Positions 17,458 through 25,985 of a stretch of DNA of 64,000 nucleotides are shown piece by piece. Numbering within the stretch: position 1 is the stretch's first letter; each line of letters starts with the position of its first letter. The DNA is from Paenibacillus sp. Marseille-Q4541. Its GTDB lineage: Bacteria > Bacillota > Bacilli > Paenibacillales > Paenibacillaceae. The stretch is from positions 372,001 through 436,000 of the forward strand of contig NZ_JAGXCY010000002.1 in NCBI RefSeq assembly GCF_018310695.1. Reading direction: 5' to 3'. A program made the position numbers and the translations under genes. Under the pieces are notes generated by a model that did no database searches, had not been told where the DNA came from, and was given only the letters and a program-made list of their open reading frames with translations.

Positions 17458-17773
17458 TATACTCCACCTCCGACATTGTCAAGGCTTGCTTCGAGATCAT
17501 ACTTACAAATCCCGGGTCCGTCACCGCAAGCACAATGCGTTCAGGTTTACCCATGGCACTGCCTAGGGAGTCTCGATCAAAACCGATTACGAGAGGAACA
17601 TTGTACGACTTGCACTTGTCGCGAAATTTTTTACGTGTATTTTCCGATGCATTACCCGCAACTATAACCAATTTCGCTTCGGATGACCGGATGGCCTTGA
17701 GTACGATCTCATCACCAGAAACAAGCTTGCCTGCTCGCATTGCAAGCCCGATATAAGATAATGCCTTATTCAT
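17450..17773 (-). CDS. ylxQ: L7Ae-family ribosomal protein YlxQ
   Basis: This is a small K-turn RNA-binding protein of the L7Ae/L30e family, 107 residues. The fold is recognisable from [26 protein letters not shown] followed by [11 protein letters not shown] and a C-terminal helix. Homologues in the nusA-infB operon of Firmicutes bind K-turn RNA, but their cellular role is unsettled. The ATG at 17773 overlaps the ylxR end by 8 bases, and its own end overlaps infB by 8 bases, so the three are tightly coupled. Confidence 0.9.
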   Translation of the reverse strand: MNKALSYIGLAMRAGKLVSGDEIVLKAIRSSEAKLVIVAGNASENTRKKFRDKCKSYNVPLVIGFDRDSLGSAMGKPERIVLAVTDPGFVSMISKQALTMSEVEYIE

Positions 17774-18074
17774 TGTCTACTCTTTTCTGTGCTTCTAAGA
17801 ATTCATCTTGAGCACTGAGGAAATCTTGTGCAAGCTGCTCATATATCCCAGGTACTACCTGAGCTTTAAGCGCCCGATCCAAGGAGCGGTTCTTCTGAGC
17901 AAGACGAAAACAAGCTTCCTTGCCGCATAGATAAGCACCACGGCCAGATTTCTTGCCAGACAAATCGATCAGCACTTCTTCCTCGGGAGTTCTTACAACC
18001 CGTATTAGCTGTTTCTTTGGCATCATTTCCTGACACGCTACACATTTGCGCAGCGGTACTTTTCGTTGTTTCAT
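17766..18074 (-). CDS. ylxR: YlxR family RNA-binding protein (RnpM)
   Basis: A small basic protein of the DUF448/YlxR family; recent work on B. subtilis names it RnpM, a modulator of RNase P. The ATG at 18074 gives 102 residues starting MKQRKVPLRKCVACQEM. The conserved C-x-x-C pair (CVACQ), the GRGAYLCGKEAC segment and the RAL motif near position 75 are present. A start five codons upstream is possible but less natural. It lies between nusA and ylxQ. Confidence 0.92.
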   Translation of the reverse strand: MKQRKVPLRKCVACQEMMPKKQLIRVVRTPEEEVLIDLSGKKSGRGAYLCGKEACFRLAQKNRSLDRALKAQVVPGIYEQLAQDFLSAQDEFLEAQKRVDNE

Positions 18075-18100
18075 CTTATAGGCCCCCAATCATTCTCCCG

Positions 18101-19198
18101 TTAGTCAACGGTGATGGAATCCTGATGCATTTCTTCAGAAGAATCTTTCTCTCTTCCGTATTCCTGTTCCGCCTGGCTTTCACTCTTGATATCAATTTTC
18201 CAGCCTGTCAGCTTTGCAGCAAGACGAGCATTTTGCCCTTTGATACCGATCGCAAGAGAAAGTTGATAGTCAGGTACGATAACCCGGGCCATCTTCTCAT
18301 TCTCAAAAACCTGTACCTCTAACACTTTGGAAGGGCTCAGTGCATTGGCAACATATTCCTCAACAAGATCAGAATATTTTACGATATCAATTTTCTCACC
18401 GCGCAGTTCACCCACAATGGTCTGCACGCGTGTTCCTCTTGGTCCTACGCAAGATCCGACTGGATCTACTTCGTCATTGCGTGAATGCACCGCAATTTTA
18501 GAACGGAATCCTGCTTCACGAGCTACCGAACGAATTTCAACGACACCGTCGAAAATCTCGGGAACTTCCAGTTCAAACAACCGTTTGAGCAGACCTGGAT
18601 GTGTACGTGAAAGCACGATTTGAGGTCCTTTGGTTGTGTTCTCAACTTTAGTAATGTAAGCCTTGATACGATCACCGTGAACAAACTTTTCATTAGGCAT
18701 CAGTTCAGTAAGAGGCAAAACTGCTTCCACTTTCCCGAGGTCAATATAAATACTACGCAGATCTTGACGTTGAACCACACCTGTTACGATGTCTTCTTCT
18801 TTGTCTACGAAAGCATTATAGATCAAACCACGTTCTGCTTCACGGATACGCTGGGTAACCACTTGTTTTGCAGTTTGAGCAGCAATACGACCAAAGTCTC
18901 TTGGTGTCACTTCAATTTCTGCAATATCTTCAAGCTGGAAGTGAGGATTAATCTCACGTGCAGCAGGCAAGGAGATCTCTGTACGCGGATCGAGGACCTC
19001 TTCCACAACCATTTTCCGGGCGTATACTCTTATTACACCGGAATTACGGTTCATATCAACACGAACATTTTGTGCTGTATTAAAATTGCGCTTGTAGCTC
19101 GAAATGAGAGCAGCTTCAATCGCTTCAAACAGAACGTCCTTGCTGATCCCCTTATCTCTTTCTAACTCATTCATTGCTTCAATAAAATCCATACTCAT
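18101..19198 (-). CDS. nusA: Transcription termination/antitermination factor NusA
   Basis: It binds RNA polymerase and nascent RNA, modulating pausing, intrinsic termination and antitermination. The ATG at 19198 ([18 protein letters not shown]) gives 365 residues and has GGGGG 9 bases upstream; an in-frame start at 19231 would add 11 atypical residues. The N-terminal polymerase-binding domain covers about 1-125, S1 about 135-200, and two KH domains about 225-345 ([23 protein letters not shown] and [22 protein letters not shown]). It is short like other Gram-positive NusA proteins, lacking the acidic repeats of E. coli. A long intercistronic hairpin precedes it. Confidence 0.98.
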   Translation of the reverse strand: MSMDFIEAMNELERDKGISKDVLFEAIEAALISSYKRNFNTAQNVRVDMNRNSGVIRVYARKMVVEEVLDPRTEISLPAAREINPHFQLEDIAEIEVTPRDFGRIAAQTAKQVVTQRIREAERGLIYNAFVDKEEDIVTGVVQRQDLRSIYIDLGKVEAVLPLTELMPNEKFVHGDRIKAYITKVENTTKGPQIVLSRTHPGLLKRLFELEVPEIFDGVVEIRSVAREAGFRSKIAVHSRNDEVDPVGSCVGPRGTRVQTIVGELRGEKIDIVKYSDLVEEYVANALSPSKVLEVQVFENEKMARVIVPDYQLSLAIGIKGQNARLAAKLTGWKIDIKSESQAEQEYGREKDSSEEMHQDSITVD

Positions 19199-19238
19199 GA
19201 ATGTAATCCCCCTTTCAAACATCTCATCCATAGCGTAA

Positions 19239-19281
19239 AACGGCGAAGTTCTCTTCGCCTGAGGAAGAGAACCTTGCCGTT
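19239..19281. repeat. Long intercistronic hairpin between rimP and nusA
   Basis: AACGGCGAAGTTCTCTTC and its near-complement (16 of 18 positions) face each other across a 7-base loop. On the minus strand the hairpin is followed only by TTTTACG, a weak U-tract. It lies between the rimP stop and the nusA ribosome binding site. It could be a partial terminator, an RNase site or a stabilising 5' element for the nusA message. Confidence 0.6.
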
Positions 19282-19323
19282 ACACGCGGAATGAATTTAA
19301 TTCATAGTAGAGTGTAATTAACA

Positions 19324-19782
19324 CTAAAAAACAACAGCCAAACGTGCACTCGCCACTTTTGAATAAGGAACGGTATGCTTCTTTTTACCCGAAGCAATTA
19401 CCATTTCTTCCTCTTCAAAAGATAACAGCTCGCCTTCAAATTCCTTCAGACCGCCAATCGGTTCGTATGTAGTAACATATACGTTTTTACCTACCGCTTT
19501 GGCCACGTCGGCAGATTTTTTCAGGGGGCGTTCCGCACCGGGAGATGAAACTTCCAGAAAATAGGCGTCAGGAATTGGATCATTCTTATCGAGCTCAGTG
19601 CTTACAAATTCACTGATCTGTCCACAATCATCCAAATCGATACCACCTTCTTTATCCACGTAAATACGCAAGAAAAAGTTGCTACCTTCCTTCACGTATT
19701 CCACATCCACGAGCTCAAAAGCATGCTCTTCAAGATAAGGCTTAATCATTTCTTCCACGGTAGTTTTAATCTTTGTGCTCAA
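19324..19782 (-). CDS. rimP: Ribosome maturation factor RimP
   Basis: It assists 30S subunit assembly. The TTG at 19782 gives 152 residues beginning LSTKIKTTVEEMIKPYLEEH, and GGAGG lies 9 bases upstream. The frame is open much further, to 19935, but that extension covers the promoter and leader and is not credible protein. FELVDVEYVKEGSNFFLRIYVDKEGGIDLDDC and LEVSSPGAERPLK are the family signature, and the C-terminal SH3-like domain follows. It is the first gene of the rimP-nusA-ylxR-ylxQ-infB operon. Confidence 0.95.
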   Translation of the reverse strand: MSTKIKTTVEEMIKPYLEEHAFELVDVEYVKEGSNFFLRIYVDKEGGIDLDDCGQISEFVSTELDKNDPIPDAYFLEVSSPGAERPLKKSADVAKAVGKNVYVTTYEPIGGLKEFEGELLSFEEEEMVIASGKKKHTVPYSKVASARLAVVF

Positions 19783-19809
19783 ATACAATAACCTCCAAAT
19801 TAGGTTAGT

Positions 19810-19825
19810 GCCGATGGTAATCGGC
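19810..19825 (-). promoter_or_regulatory. Leader hairpin just upstream of the rimP ribosome binding site
   Basis: A perfect 6-base stem GCCGAT/ATCGGC with a TACC loop sits about 13 bases upstream of the GGAGG of rimP. It lies in the operon leader transcribed from the promoter at 19907-19935. Its position suggests an influence on rimP translation or mRNA stability. Confidence 0.5.
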
Positions 19826-19848
19826 GAAATTTCTATATACCAAAGAGT

Positions 19849-19872
19849 AAAGAGTGGGTTTCCCCACTCTTT
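19849..19872 (-). promoter_or_regulatory. Leader hairpin in the rimP-nusA operon (possible attenuator)
   Basis: A perfect 10-base stem AAAGAGTGGG/CCCACTCTTT with a GAAA loop lies about 30 bases after the expected transcription start and well before rimP. On the minus strand it is followed by ACTCTTTGG, a poor U-tract. It could be a weak NusA-responsive terminator giving autoregulation, or a protective 5' stem. The fold is certain as sequence, but the role is inferred. Confidence 0.6.
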
Positions 19873-19906
19873 AAGCAACGGTTTTATCCTCATGATTACC
19901 ATTAAA

Positions 19907-19935
19907 ATTATAACATAGTCAGTCATTAGTGACAA
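19907..19935 (-). promoter_or_regulatory. Sigma-A promoter of the rimP-nusA-infB operon
   Basis: On the minus strand TTGTCA (19935-19930), 17 bases, then TATAAT (19912-19907): five of six and six of six consensus positions with optimal spacing. The start would lie near 19900, giving a leader of about 118 nucleotides that contains two hairpins. It lies in the 232-base gap between polC and rimP. Confidence 0.85.
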
Positions 19936-20014
19936 GTATAGTCACTTGACTAGACTTTTACTCAGGTAATCTTAAAAATAGGGCAGGTAATTACTTCACA
20001 ACCTACTGTATCAA

Positions 20015-23000
20015 CTAAAACAGGGATAATTGATTGCTTTCTGGCAGTCCTCGGAAACAACCCATTTGTGTGAGTAGTTCCACTGCCGTTTTACTCGCTT
20101 TGGACTTCTGCTGGAAATCTTCAATTGATAAAAATTCACCTTGTTCACGTGCTGCCGCAATATTACGAGCTGCATTATCCCCTATTCCCTGCAAAGCAGA
20201 AAACGGAGGAATCAAAGAATCATTATCAACAATGAAGCGTGTCGCGTCAGAGCGGTATAAGTCAATAGATTTGAAGCTAAACCCGCGAGCTGTCATCTCT
20301 AAAGCCATCTCAAGCACGGAAAGCATCGATTTCTCTTTGGTAGAAGCTTGAAAACCAAGTTGTTCAATCTCAATAATCTTGCGGTATATTGCATCGTATC
20401 CTTGGCAGGCAAGCTCTATATCGAAGTCCTCTGCACGAACAGAGAAATAAGTCGCATAATATTCAATAGGATAATACAGTTTGAAAAAGGCCGTTCTTAC
20501 TGCAGAGATAACATAAGCCGAGGCATGGGCTTTCGGGAACATGTACTGAATTTTTAGACAAGAGTCAATGTACCATTGCGGTACCTTGCAATTTTTCATC
20601 TCGTCAATCCATTCCTGACTAAGTCCCTTACCTTTACGAACACTCTCTGTAATTTTAAAAGCAAGTGCAGCATCCATCCCATGCTTATAAATCAGGAACA
20701 ACATGATATCATCACGGCAGCCAATAACGGTTTTAATGTTGCATGTTCCATTTTTGATAAGTTCTTGAGCATTACCAAGCCATACACCGGTTCCATGAGA
20801 GAGCCCTGAAATTTGCAGCAAGTCGGCAAAGTTTGTAGGCTGAGACTCAACAAGCATCTGACGTACGAATTTGGTTCCCATCTCAGGAACTCCATAGGTA
20901 GCCACAGGAGTACGAATCTTTTCGGGTGAAACTCCAAGTGCATCTGTGGAATTAAACATGCTCATGACTTTCGGGTCGTTCATTGGAATCGTTGTAGGAT
21001 CAACACCCGTTAAATCCTGAAGCATTCTCATCATCGTAGGATCATCATGTCCTAGTATATCAAGCTTGAGCAGATTATCCTCAAATGCATGATAGTCAAA
21101 ATGAGTCGTTTTCCACTCTGCACTTGTATCATCTGCAGGATATTGTACTGGAGTTACGTCCTCAACTTCAATATAATCCGGAACTACAACGATACCGCCC
21201 GGATGCTGTCCTGTACTTCTCTTCACACCTGTACAACCTGATGCCAGACGATTAAGCTCAGCTCCGCGCCAAGATTTCTGATGGGATTCTTCGTATTTTT
21301 TTGCAAAACCAAAAGCCGTCTTCTCTGCCACGGTACCTATCGTACCTGCTCTAAACACGCTCTTTTCACCGAACAACACTTTCGTGTAATGGTGAGCTTT
21401 CGGCTGATATTCCCCTGAGAAGTTCAAGTCAATATCCGGTACCTTGTCCCCTTTAAAACCAAGGAACGTTTCAAACGGAATATCTTGTCCCTCTCCTTTG
21501 AGCGTTGTTCCACATTCAGGACAATCCTTTACAGGAAGATCGAATCCACTCTTAATACTTCCATCAAGGAACCACTCGCTGTATTTACATTCGTTATTCA
21601 TGCAAATATAATGAGGCGGCAGAGGATTAACTTCTGATATCCCGAGGAATGTCGCAACGACAGAAGAACCTACAGATCCCCGAGAACCTACCAAATAGCC
21701 ATCTTCATTCGATTTTTTTACGAGTTTTTCCGAAATCAGATAGTTGGCAGAAAAACCAAATTTGATAATCGGTTCAAGTTCTTTTTCCAGTCGTTTTACA
21801 ACGACATCCGGTACTTCATCCCCATATATATTTTTTGCGGTTTCATAGCATTTGCTGCGAATTTCTTCTTCGGCGCCTTCTAAAATTGGAGTGAACAATT
21901 CTTTTGGAAATAACTGAATCTCTTCAAATCGATCTGCCAGGTCACTTGTATTCGTCACTACCACTTCAAATGCCTTGTCTTTACCTAAAAATTCGAACTC
22001 TTCAAGCATTTCATTCGTTGTTCTGAAGTGAGCATCTGGCTTACGAATGTCTTTTAGTGGACTATAACCGGTAATTCCGTGAATCGTAATATCCCGATAA
22101 ATTTTGTCTCGTGGGTCCAGATAATGTACATTACCAGTAGCAACAACAGGTTTACCCAGTTTATCTCCAATTTCAACGACTTTCCGAATTGCCGTTTTAA
22201 TCTCTTCCGGAGTAGCCACGAGTCCTTTGTCAACAAGATGCATATACATCGTCACTGGCTGAATTTCCAGTACATCGTAAAAATGCGCGATTTCTTCTGC
22301 TTCTTCCACAGACTTGTTGAGTACTGCTTCAAAAAACTCGCCTTTTTCACAGCCCGACATAATAAGCAGACCTTCTCTATACTGAACCAACTTTGATTTA
22401 GGAATTGTAGCCACACGTTTAAAATGTTCTGTATGTGAAAGAGAAACTAACTTGTACAAGTTTTTCTTCCCTACGCCATTCAGTGCGTATATGCCGCTGT
22501 GGAAAGGTCTTGAATTGGATAAATCCATTCCAACATAATCGTTCAAGCGATCTAGCATCGTGATCCCTTTAATTTGTACAGCATCATTCAGAAGTCCTGT
22601 TAGAATCCCTGCAAGTGCAATTGTATCATCAATCGCACGGTGATGATTTTCTAGCGAGACTTTATACTTATCAGCTAGTGTGTTCAGCCTGTGATTCTTC
22701 ATGGAAGGATGGAGCATCCGAGCAAGTTCCAGTGTATCGAGTACAGGATTGTCAAGCGGACTCATCCCAAGTGATTTGAGATTAGCTTGAACGAATCCCA
22801 TATCAAATCTCGCGTTGTGAGCGACAAGAATCCCATCACCCACAAATTTTACAAAATCCTGCAATACCGGCTCAAGTTCTGGCGCATCCTTGACCATTTC
22901 ATCGTTAATGTTAGTCAACTGCTGGATATTATAAGGGATTCGTTCATGAGGATTTACGAAAGTAGCAAATCGATCAACTTCCTTATCTTCCACCATTTTT

Positions 23001-24331
23001 ACCGCAGCAATTTCAATAATTTTATTTTGTGTAACCGATAATCCCGTGGTCTCAATATCAAATACGATATATGAGGAGGTCTTTAAATCCAGTGGCTGTG
23101 GCTGCATAACTACGGCTACCGCATCATTTACAATATTCGCTTCTAAGCCATACATCATTTTTATGCCATGCTTTTTGGCTGCCTTTGCAGCTTCCGGGTA
23201 TACCTGAACTCCGCCATGATCGGTAACGGCAATTGCTTTATGCCCCCAACTTGCAGCAGTTTTTACGTAACTGTCAATGGAGGTTACTGCATCCATCGTA
23301 CTCATTTTCGTATGAAGATGGAATTCTACGCGCTTTTGTTCTGCATTATCCTTACGACTAGGAGGTGCCTGTACTTCAACCAAATCGGAAGGAATCATGG
23401 CAAGCTCCGGTATTTGCATAAAGCGATCGTATTCTACACGGCCACGAACTTTGACCCATTTACCATTGGCTAATAAGTTCAGAGTTCTGACGTCTTCCTT
23501 AGTCTTGGCAAACACTTTCATCTGCATGGAATCAGTAAAGTCCGTAAGATAGAACATGTAGAGCGTATTACCGTTTCGCAATTCTTTTTTATCGAGTCCA
23601 AATATGGTCCCTTGCAGCGTAATCTTCTTCTCTTCATCCTGAATTTCCTGAATTGGGACAGGTTGTTCTTTTATGTCATAACCCATCTGAAGTCTTACGT
23701 CGCCTTCTTCTTCATCAATTGGGGCCATTTCTGACTCAATCATCGTCATCATATTCTCGATAACTTCGCGTTCTTCTTCCCGCTTTTTCTGTTCGAATTT
23801 TTCCATTGCTTCGCGGTTACTTTCACCGATGAGCATTTTCACTTTCAAAGGCAATTTGAAAAAGCGGTCATAGTAAGTCACGATGGCTTGGTCGATCTGT
23901 TTTTTGCGAGCAAGTTCAAGTGCCATTCCATCGCTCAACGTTAAGGTTAGCAGTCCTGACTCTACGGTTTGAGAAGCACGATTCATCCAGCCGTTTACGG
24001 ACGGGATTTGCTGATGTACCCATTCCAGAAACAGGTTCCAATACTCATCTACTAGATCGGATTCTGAAACAGTAGATTGATATTGAAAAGTAAAACTAAT
24101 TTTAGCAATATGGCTCATTTTATCCCGGATATGCAAACAAAATGCCCGAAAAACAGGTGCTGGGACAAGCGTTTCCTTGGCGATCGTAATATGCCAGTCG
24201 CGATTACTTCGGCTAATTTCTACATGATCAATATATCCATCTATAAAATGAGGTTCCATTATACCGGCAGGCAGCTCCGCCTGTTTCATCAGCAGTTCGA
24301 ACCTTTTTCTTTGTTCACTTGTATCGTTCAA
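20015..24331 (-). CDS. polC: DNA polymerase III alpha subunit, PolC (Gram-positive type)
   Basis: This is the replicative polymerase of low-GC Gram-positives with a built-in proofreading exonuclease. The TTG at 24331 gives 1438 residues, one more than B. subtilis PolC; GGAG lies 6 bases upstream. Domain order by eye: N-terminal and OB regions (1-330), a PHP domain (EFHLHTKMSTMD) split by the DnaQ-type exonuclease (FDIETTGLS, about 415-590), and then the polymerase core. The core has a four-cysteine zinc site (CMNNEC and CPEC), catalytic PDIDLNFSG, and a C-terminal QLSLF clamp-binding tail. It follows proS and precedes the rimP promoter. Confidence 0.98.
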   Translation of the reverse strand: MNDTSEQRKRFELLMKQAELPAGIMEPHFIDGYIDHVEISRSNRDWHITIAKETLVPAPVFRAFCLHIRDKMSHIAKISFTFQYQSTVSESDLVDEYWNLFLEWVHQQIPSVNGWMNRASQTVESGLLTLTLSDGMALELARKKQIDQAIVTYYDRFFKLPLKVKMLIGESNREAMEKFEQKKREEEREVIENMMTMIESEMAPIDEEEGDVRLQMGYDIKEQPVPIQEIQDEEKKITLQGTIFGLDKKELRNGNTLYMFYLTDFTDSMQMKVFAKTKEDVRTLNLLANGKWVKVRGRVEYDRFMQIPELAMIPSDLVEVQAPPSRKDNAEQKRVEFHLHTKMSTMDAVTSIDSYVKTAASWGHKAIAVTDHGGVQVYPEAAKAAKKHGIKMMYGLEANIVNDAVAVVMQPQPLDLKTSSYIVFDIETTGLSVTQNKIIEIAAVKMVEDKEVDRFATFVNPHERIPYNIQQLTNINDEMVKDAPELEPVLQDFVKFVGDGILVAHNARFDMGFVQANLKSLGMSPLDNPVLDTLELARMLHPSMKNHRLNTLADKYKVSLENHHRAIDDTIALAGILTGLLNDAVQIKGITMLDRLNDYVGMDLSNSRPFHSGIYALNGVGKKNLYKLVSLSHTEHFKRVATIPKSKLVQYREGLLIMSGCEKGEFFEAVLNKSVEEAEEIAHFYDVLEIQPVTMYMHLVDKGLVATPEEIKTAIRKVVEIGDKLGKPVVATGNVHYLDPRDKIYRDITIHGITGYSPLKDIRKPDAHFRTTNEMLEEFEFLGKDKAFEVVVTNTSDLADRFEEIQLFPKELFTPILEGAEEEIRSKCYETAKNIYGDEVPDVVVKRLEKELEPIIKFGFSANYLISEKLVKKSNEDGYLVGSRGSVGSSVVATFLGISEVNPLPPHYICMNNECKYSEWFLDGSIKSGFDLPVKDCPECGTTLKGEGQDIPFETFLGFKGDKVPDIDLNFSGEYQPKAHHYTKVLFGEKSVFRAGTIGTVAEKTAFGFAKKYEESHQKSWRGAELNRLASGCTGVKRSTGQHPGGIVVVPDYIEVEDVTPVQYPADDTSAEWKTTHFDYHAFEDNLLKLDILGHDDPTMMRMLQDLTGVDPTTIPMNDPKVMSMFNSTDALGVSPEKIRTPVATYGVPEMGTKFVRQMLVESQPTNFADLLQISGLSHGTGVWLGNAQELIKNGTCNIKTVIGCRDDIMLFLIYKHGMDAALAFKITESVRKGKGLSQEWIDEMKNCKVPQWYIDSCLKIQYMFPKAHASAYVISAVRTAFFKLYYPIEYYATYFSVRAEDFDIELACQGYDAIYRKIIEIEQLGFQASTKEKSMLSVLEMALEMTARGFSFKSIDLYRSDATRFIVDNDSLIPPFSALQGIGDNAARNIAAAREQGEFLSIEDFQQKSKASKTAVELLTQMGCFRGLPESNQLSLF

Positions 24332-24351
24332 ATGTTTCTCCCCCCATTCCA

Positions 24352-24434
24352 AACAAAAAAACATGAAAAGCTTCTGCGCACAAAAATGGGGACCGATCCG
24401 TAAAAGGGCACCGTCTCATTTCGGACAGAAGCTT
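24352..24434 (-). terminator. Terminator-like structure between proS and polC
   Basis: AAGCTTCTG (minus strand, from 24434) is matched by CAGAAGCTT ending at 24368, a perfect 9-base outer stem enclosing about 49 bases with further complementary segments. It is followed on the minus strand by TTCATG and seven T residues. It ends 20 bases before the polC TTG start. The large loop is unusual for a simple terminator; partial termination controlling polC is possible. Confidence 0.55.
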
Positions 24435-24465
24435 ATCATTAGTGTTACTCCGTAAACCTTATTTT

Positions 24466-25914
24466 TTAATACGCTCTAGCAAATACTACAGTATGTTCAG
24501 CTTTCTGTCCACAGACGAGGCAGGTATGTTTTTCCTCGGATGGTTCAAAAGGAATATTCCGGCTGGTTGCACCGGTTACCTCTTTTACCTTGTCTTCGCA
24601 AACTTCTGAACCACACCAGCCAGCAAGCGAAAATCCACGTTTTTCTTCCATTAGCGCCTTCATCTCTTCAAGCGTATCTACGGAATAAAAATGCTCCTGC
24701 AAGAAAGATTGTGCACGTTCAAACATATCTTTTTGAACCTGCTCAAGCATTGCCTGAACTTCTTCAGTTAAATTATCTTGCTGAATAACTTTTTTCTCGC
24801 CTGTAATACGGGAAACGAGAACACACACTCCGTTTTCCATATCACGAGGTCCGATTTCAAGACGAACCGGTACACCGCGCATTTCGTATTCGTTGAATTT
24901 CCATCCTGGACGAACATCACTGCGATCATCCATCTTCACACGTACGCCCGCTTTTTTCAACTCAGCGAACAGCTCATCAGCACGACCGACAACTTGGTCA
25001 CGAGTTTTAGGAGGTCCTATTGGAATAATAATGACTTGTGTTGGTGCTACTTTTGGAGGTAATGCAAGACCACGATCATCACCATGAACCATAATCATAG
25101 CTCCGATAAGACGAGTGCTTGTTCCCCAAGAAGTAGTATGTGCAAATTCAAGTACATTTTCACGGTTCAAATACTGAATTTCAAATGCTTTGGCAAAATT
25201 AGTACCCATGTAATGGGAAGTCCCTGCTTGTACAGCACGACCATCTTTCATCATGGCTTCAATTGAGAATGTATCGACAGCACCCGCAAATTTTTCGGAT
25301 TTCGTCTTTTGCCCCATAATAACAGGAATCGCAAGAACCTCTTCAACGACTTCACGGTACACTTCTAGCATTTGCATCGTTTCCTGACGAGCTTCTTCTT
25401 CATTCTCATGAGCAGTATGACCTTCCTGCCATAAGAACTCACTTGTACGTAGGAACGGCATCGTGCGTTTTTCCCAGCGCACTACGTTTGCCCACTGATT
25501 GATCATCACTGGGAGATCGCGATATGACTGGATCCATTTAGAATACATATGGCCAAAAATTGTTTCGGAAGTTGGACGAATCGCAAGACGTTCTTCCAGC
25601 TTCTCTCCACCCGCTTCCGTTACCCAAGGCAATTCAGGATTAAACCCTTCCACATGTTCCTTTTCCTTCTGAAAGAAGCTTTCTGGGATAAACATAGGGA
25701 AGTAAGCATTACGATGACCTGTTTCTTTGAAACGGCGATCCATATTGTCTTTAATATGCTCCCAAATTTCGTAACCGTCCGGTTTAAATACGATACATCC
25801 CCGAACTGGAGAATAATCCATTAAATCCGCTTTTTTGATCGTATCAATATACCAGCGAGAAAAATCTTCTGACTGGGGTGTAATTTCAGTAACAAACTGT
25901 TTATCGTTCGACAT
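24466..25914 (-). CDS. proS: Proline-tRNA ligase, archaeal/eukaryotic type without editing domain
   Basis: It charges tRNA-Pro. The protein has 482 residues, clearly the short class: no insertion domain lies between class II motifs 2 and 3, unlike the bacterial form of about 565 residues that B. subtilis has at this locus. Catalytic segments include RPTSETIFGHMYSKW, the motif 2 region NVVRWEKRTMPFLRTSEFLWQEGH, and GTSHYMGTNFAKAF. The C-terminal region past residue 400 ends with zinc-domain-like cysteines (GWCGSEVC, CLVCG) and a terminal tyrosine, as in archaeal-type ProRS. GGGAGG lies ahead of the ATG, and a hairpin may partly hide it. Confidence 0.96.
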   Translation of the reverse strand: MSNDKQFVTEITPQSEDFSRWYIDTIKKADLMDYSPVRGCIVFKPDGYEIWEHIKDNMDRRFKETGHRNAYFPMFIPESFFQKEKEHVEGFNPELPWVTEAGGEKLEERLAIRPTSETIFGHMYSKWIQSYRDLPVMINQWANVVRWEKRTMPFLRTSEFLWQEGHTAHENEEEARQETMQMLEVYREVVEEVLAIPVIMGQKTKSEKFAGAVDTFSIEAMMKDGRAVQAGTSHYMGTNFAKAFEIQYLNRENVLEFAHTTSWGTSTRLIGAMIMVHGDDRGLALPPKVAPTQVIIIPIGPPKTRDQVVGRADELFAELKKAGVRVKMDDRSDVRPGWKFNEYEMRGVPVRLEIGPRDMENGVCVLVSRITGEKKVIQQDNLTEEVQAMLEQVQKDMFERAQSFLQEHFYSVDTLEEMKALMEEKRGFSLAGWCGSEVCEDKVKEVTGATSRNIPFEPSEEKHTCLVCGQKAEHTVVFARAY

Positions 25915-25930
25915 AAGACTCGATTCCGTC

Positions 25931-25952
25931 CTCCCGTAGTTCCTAAAGGGAG
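25931..25952 (-). promoter_or_regulatory. Possible Shine-Dalgarno-sequestering hairpin before proS
   Basis: On the minus strand CTCCC (25952-25948) can pair with GGGAG (25935-25931), and the latter is the core of the proS ribosome binding site. The 12-base loop makes it only moderately stable. It may tune proS translation. No T-box signature or room for one exists in the 71-base gap to rseP. Confidence 0.35.
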
Positions 25953-25985
25953 CCTCTATAGATTAGAACACTCCCAAGAACACAA

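Noticed and set aside
19783..19935. In-frame N-terminal extension of RimP, or a leader peptide starting at the ATG near 19893
   Set aside because: The frame is open but covers the promoter and two hairpins, the ATG lies only a few bases after the expected transcription start without a ribosome binding site, and the TTG at 19782 has a proper GGAGG and fits the family length.
25915..25985. T-box riboswitch for proS
   Set aside because: Only 71 bases separate rseP and proS, too short for a T-box, and no T-box sequence or specifier stem is visible.
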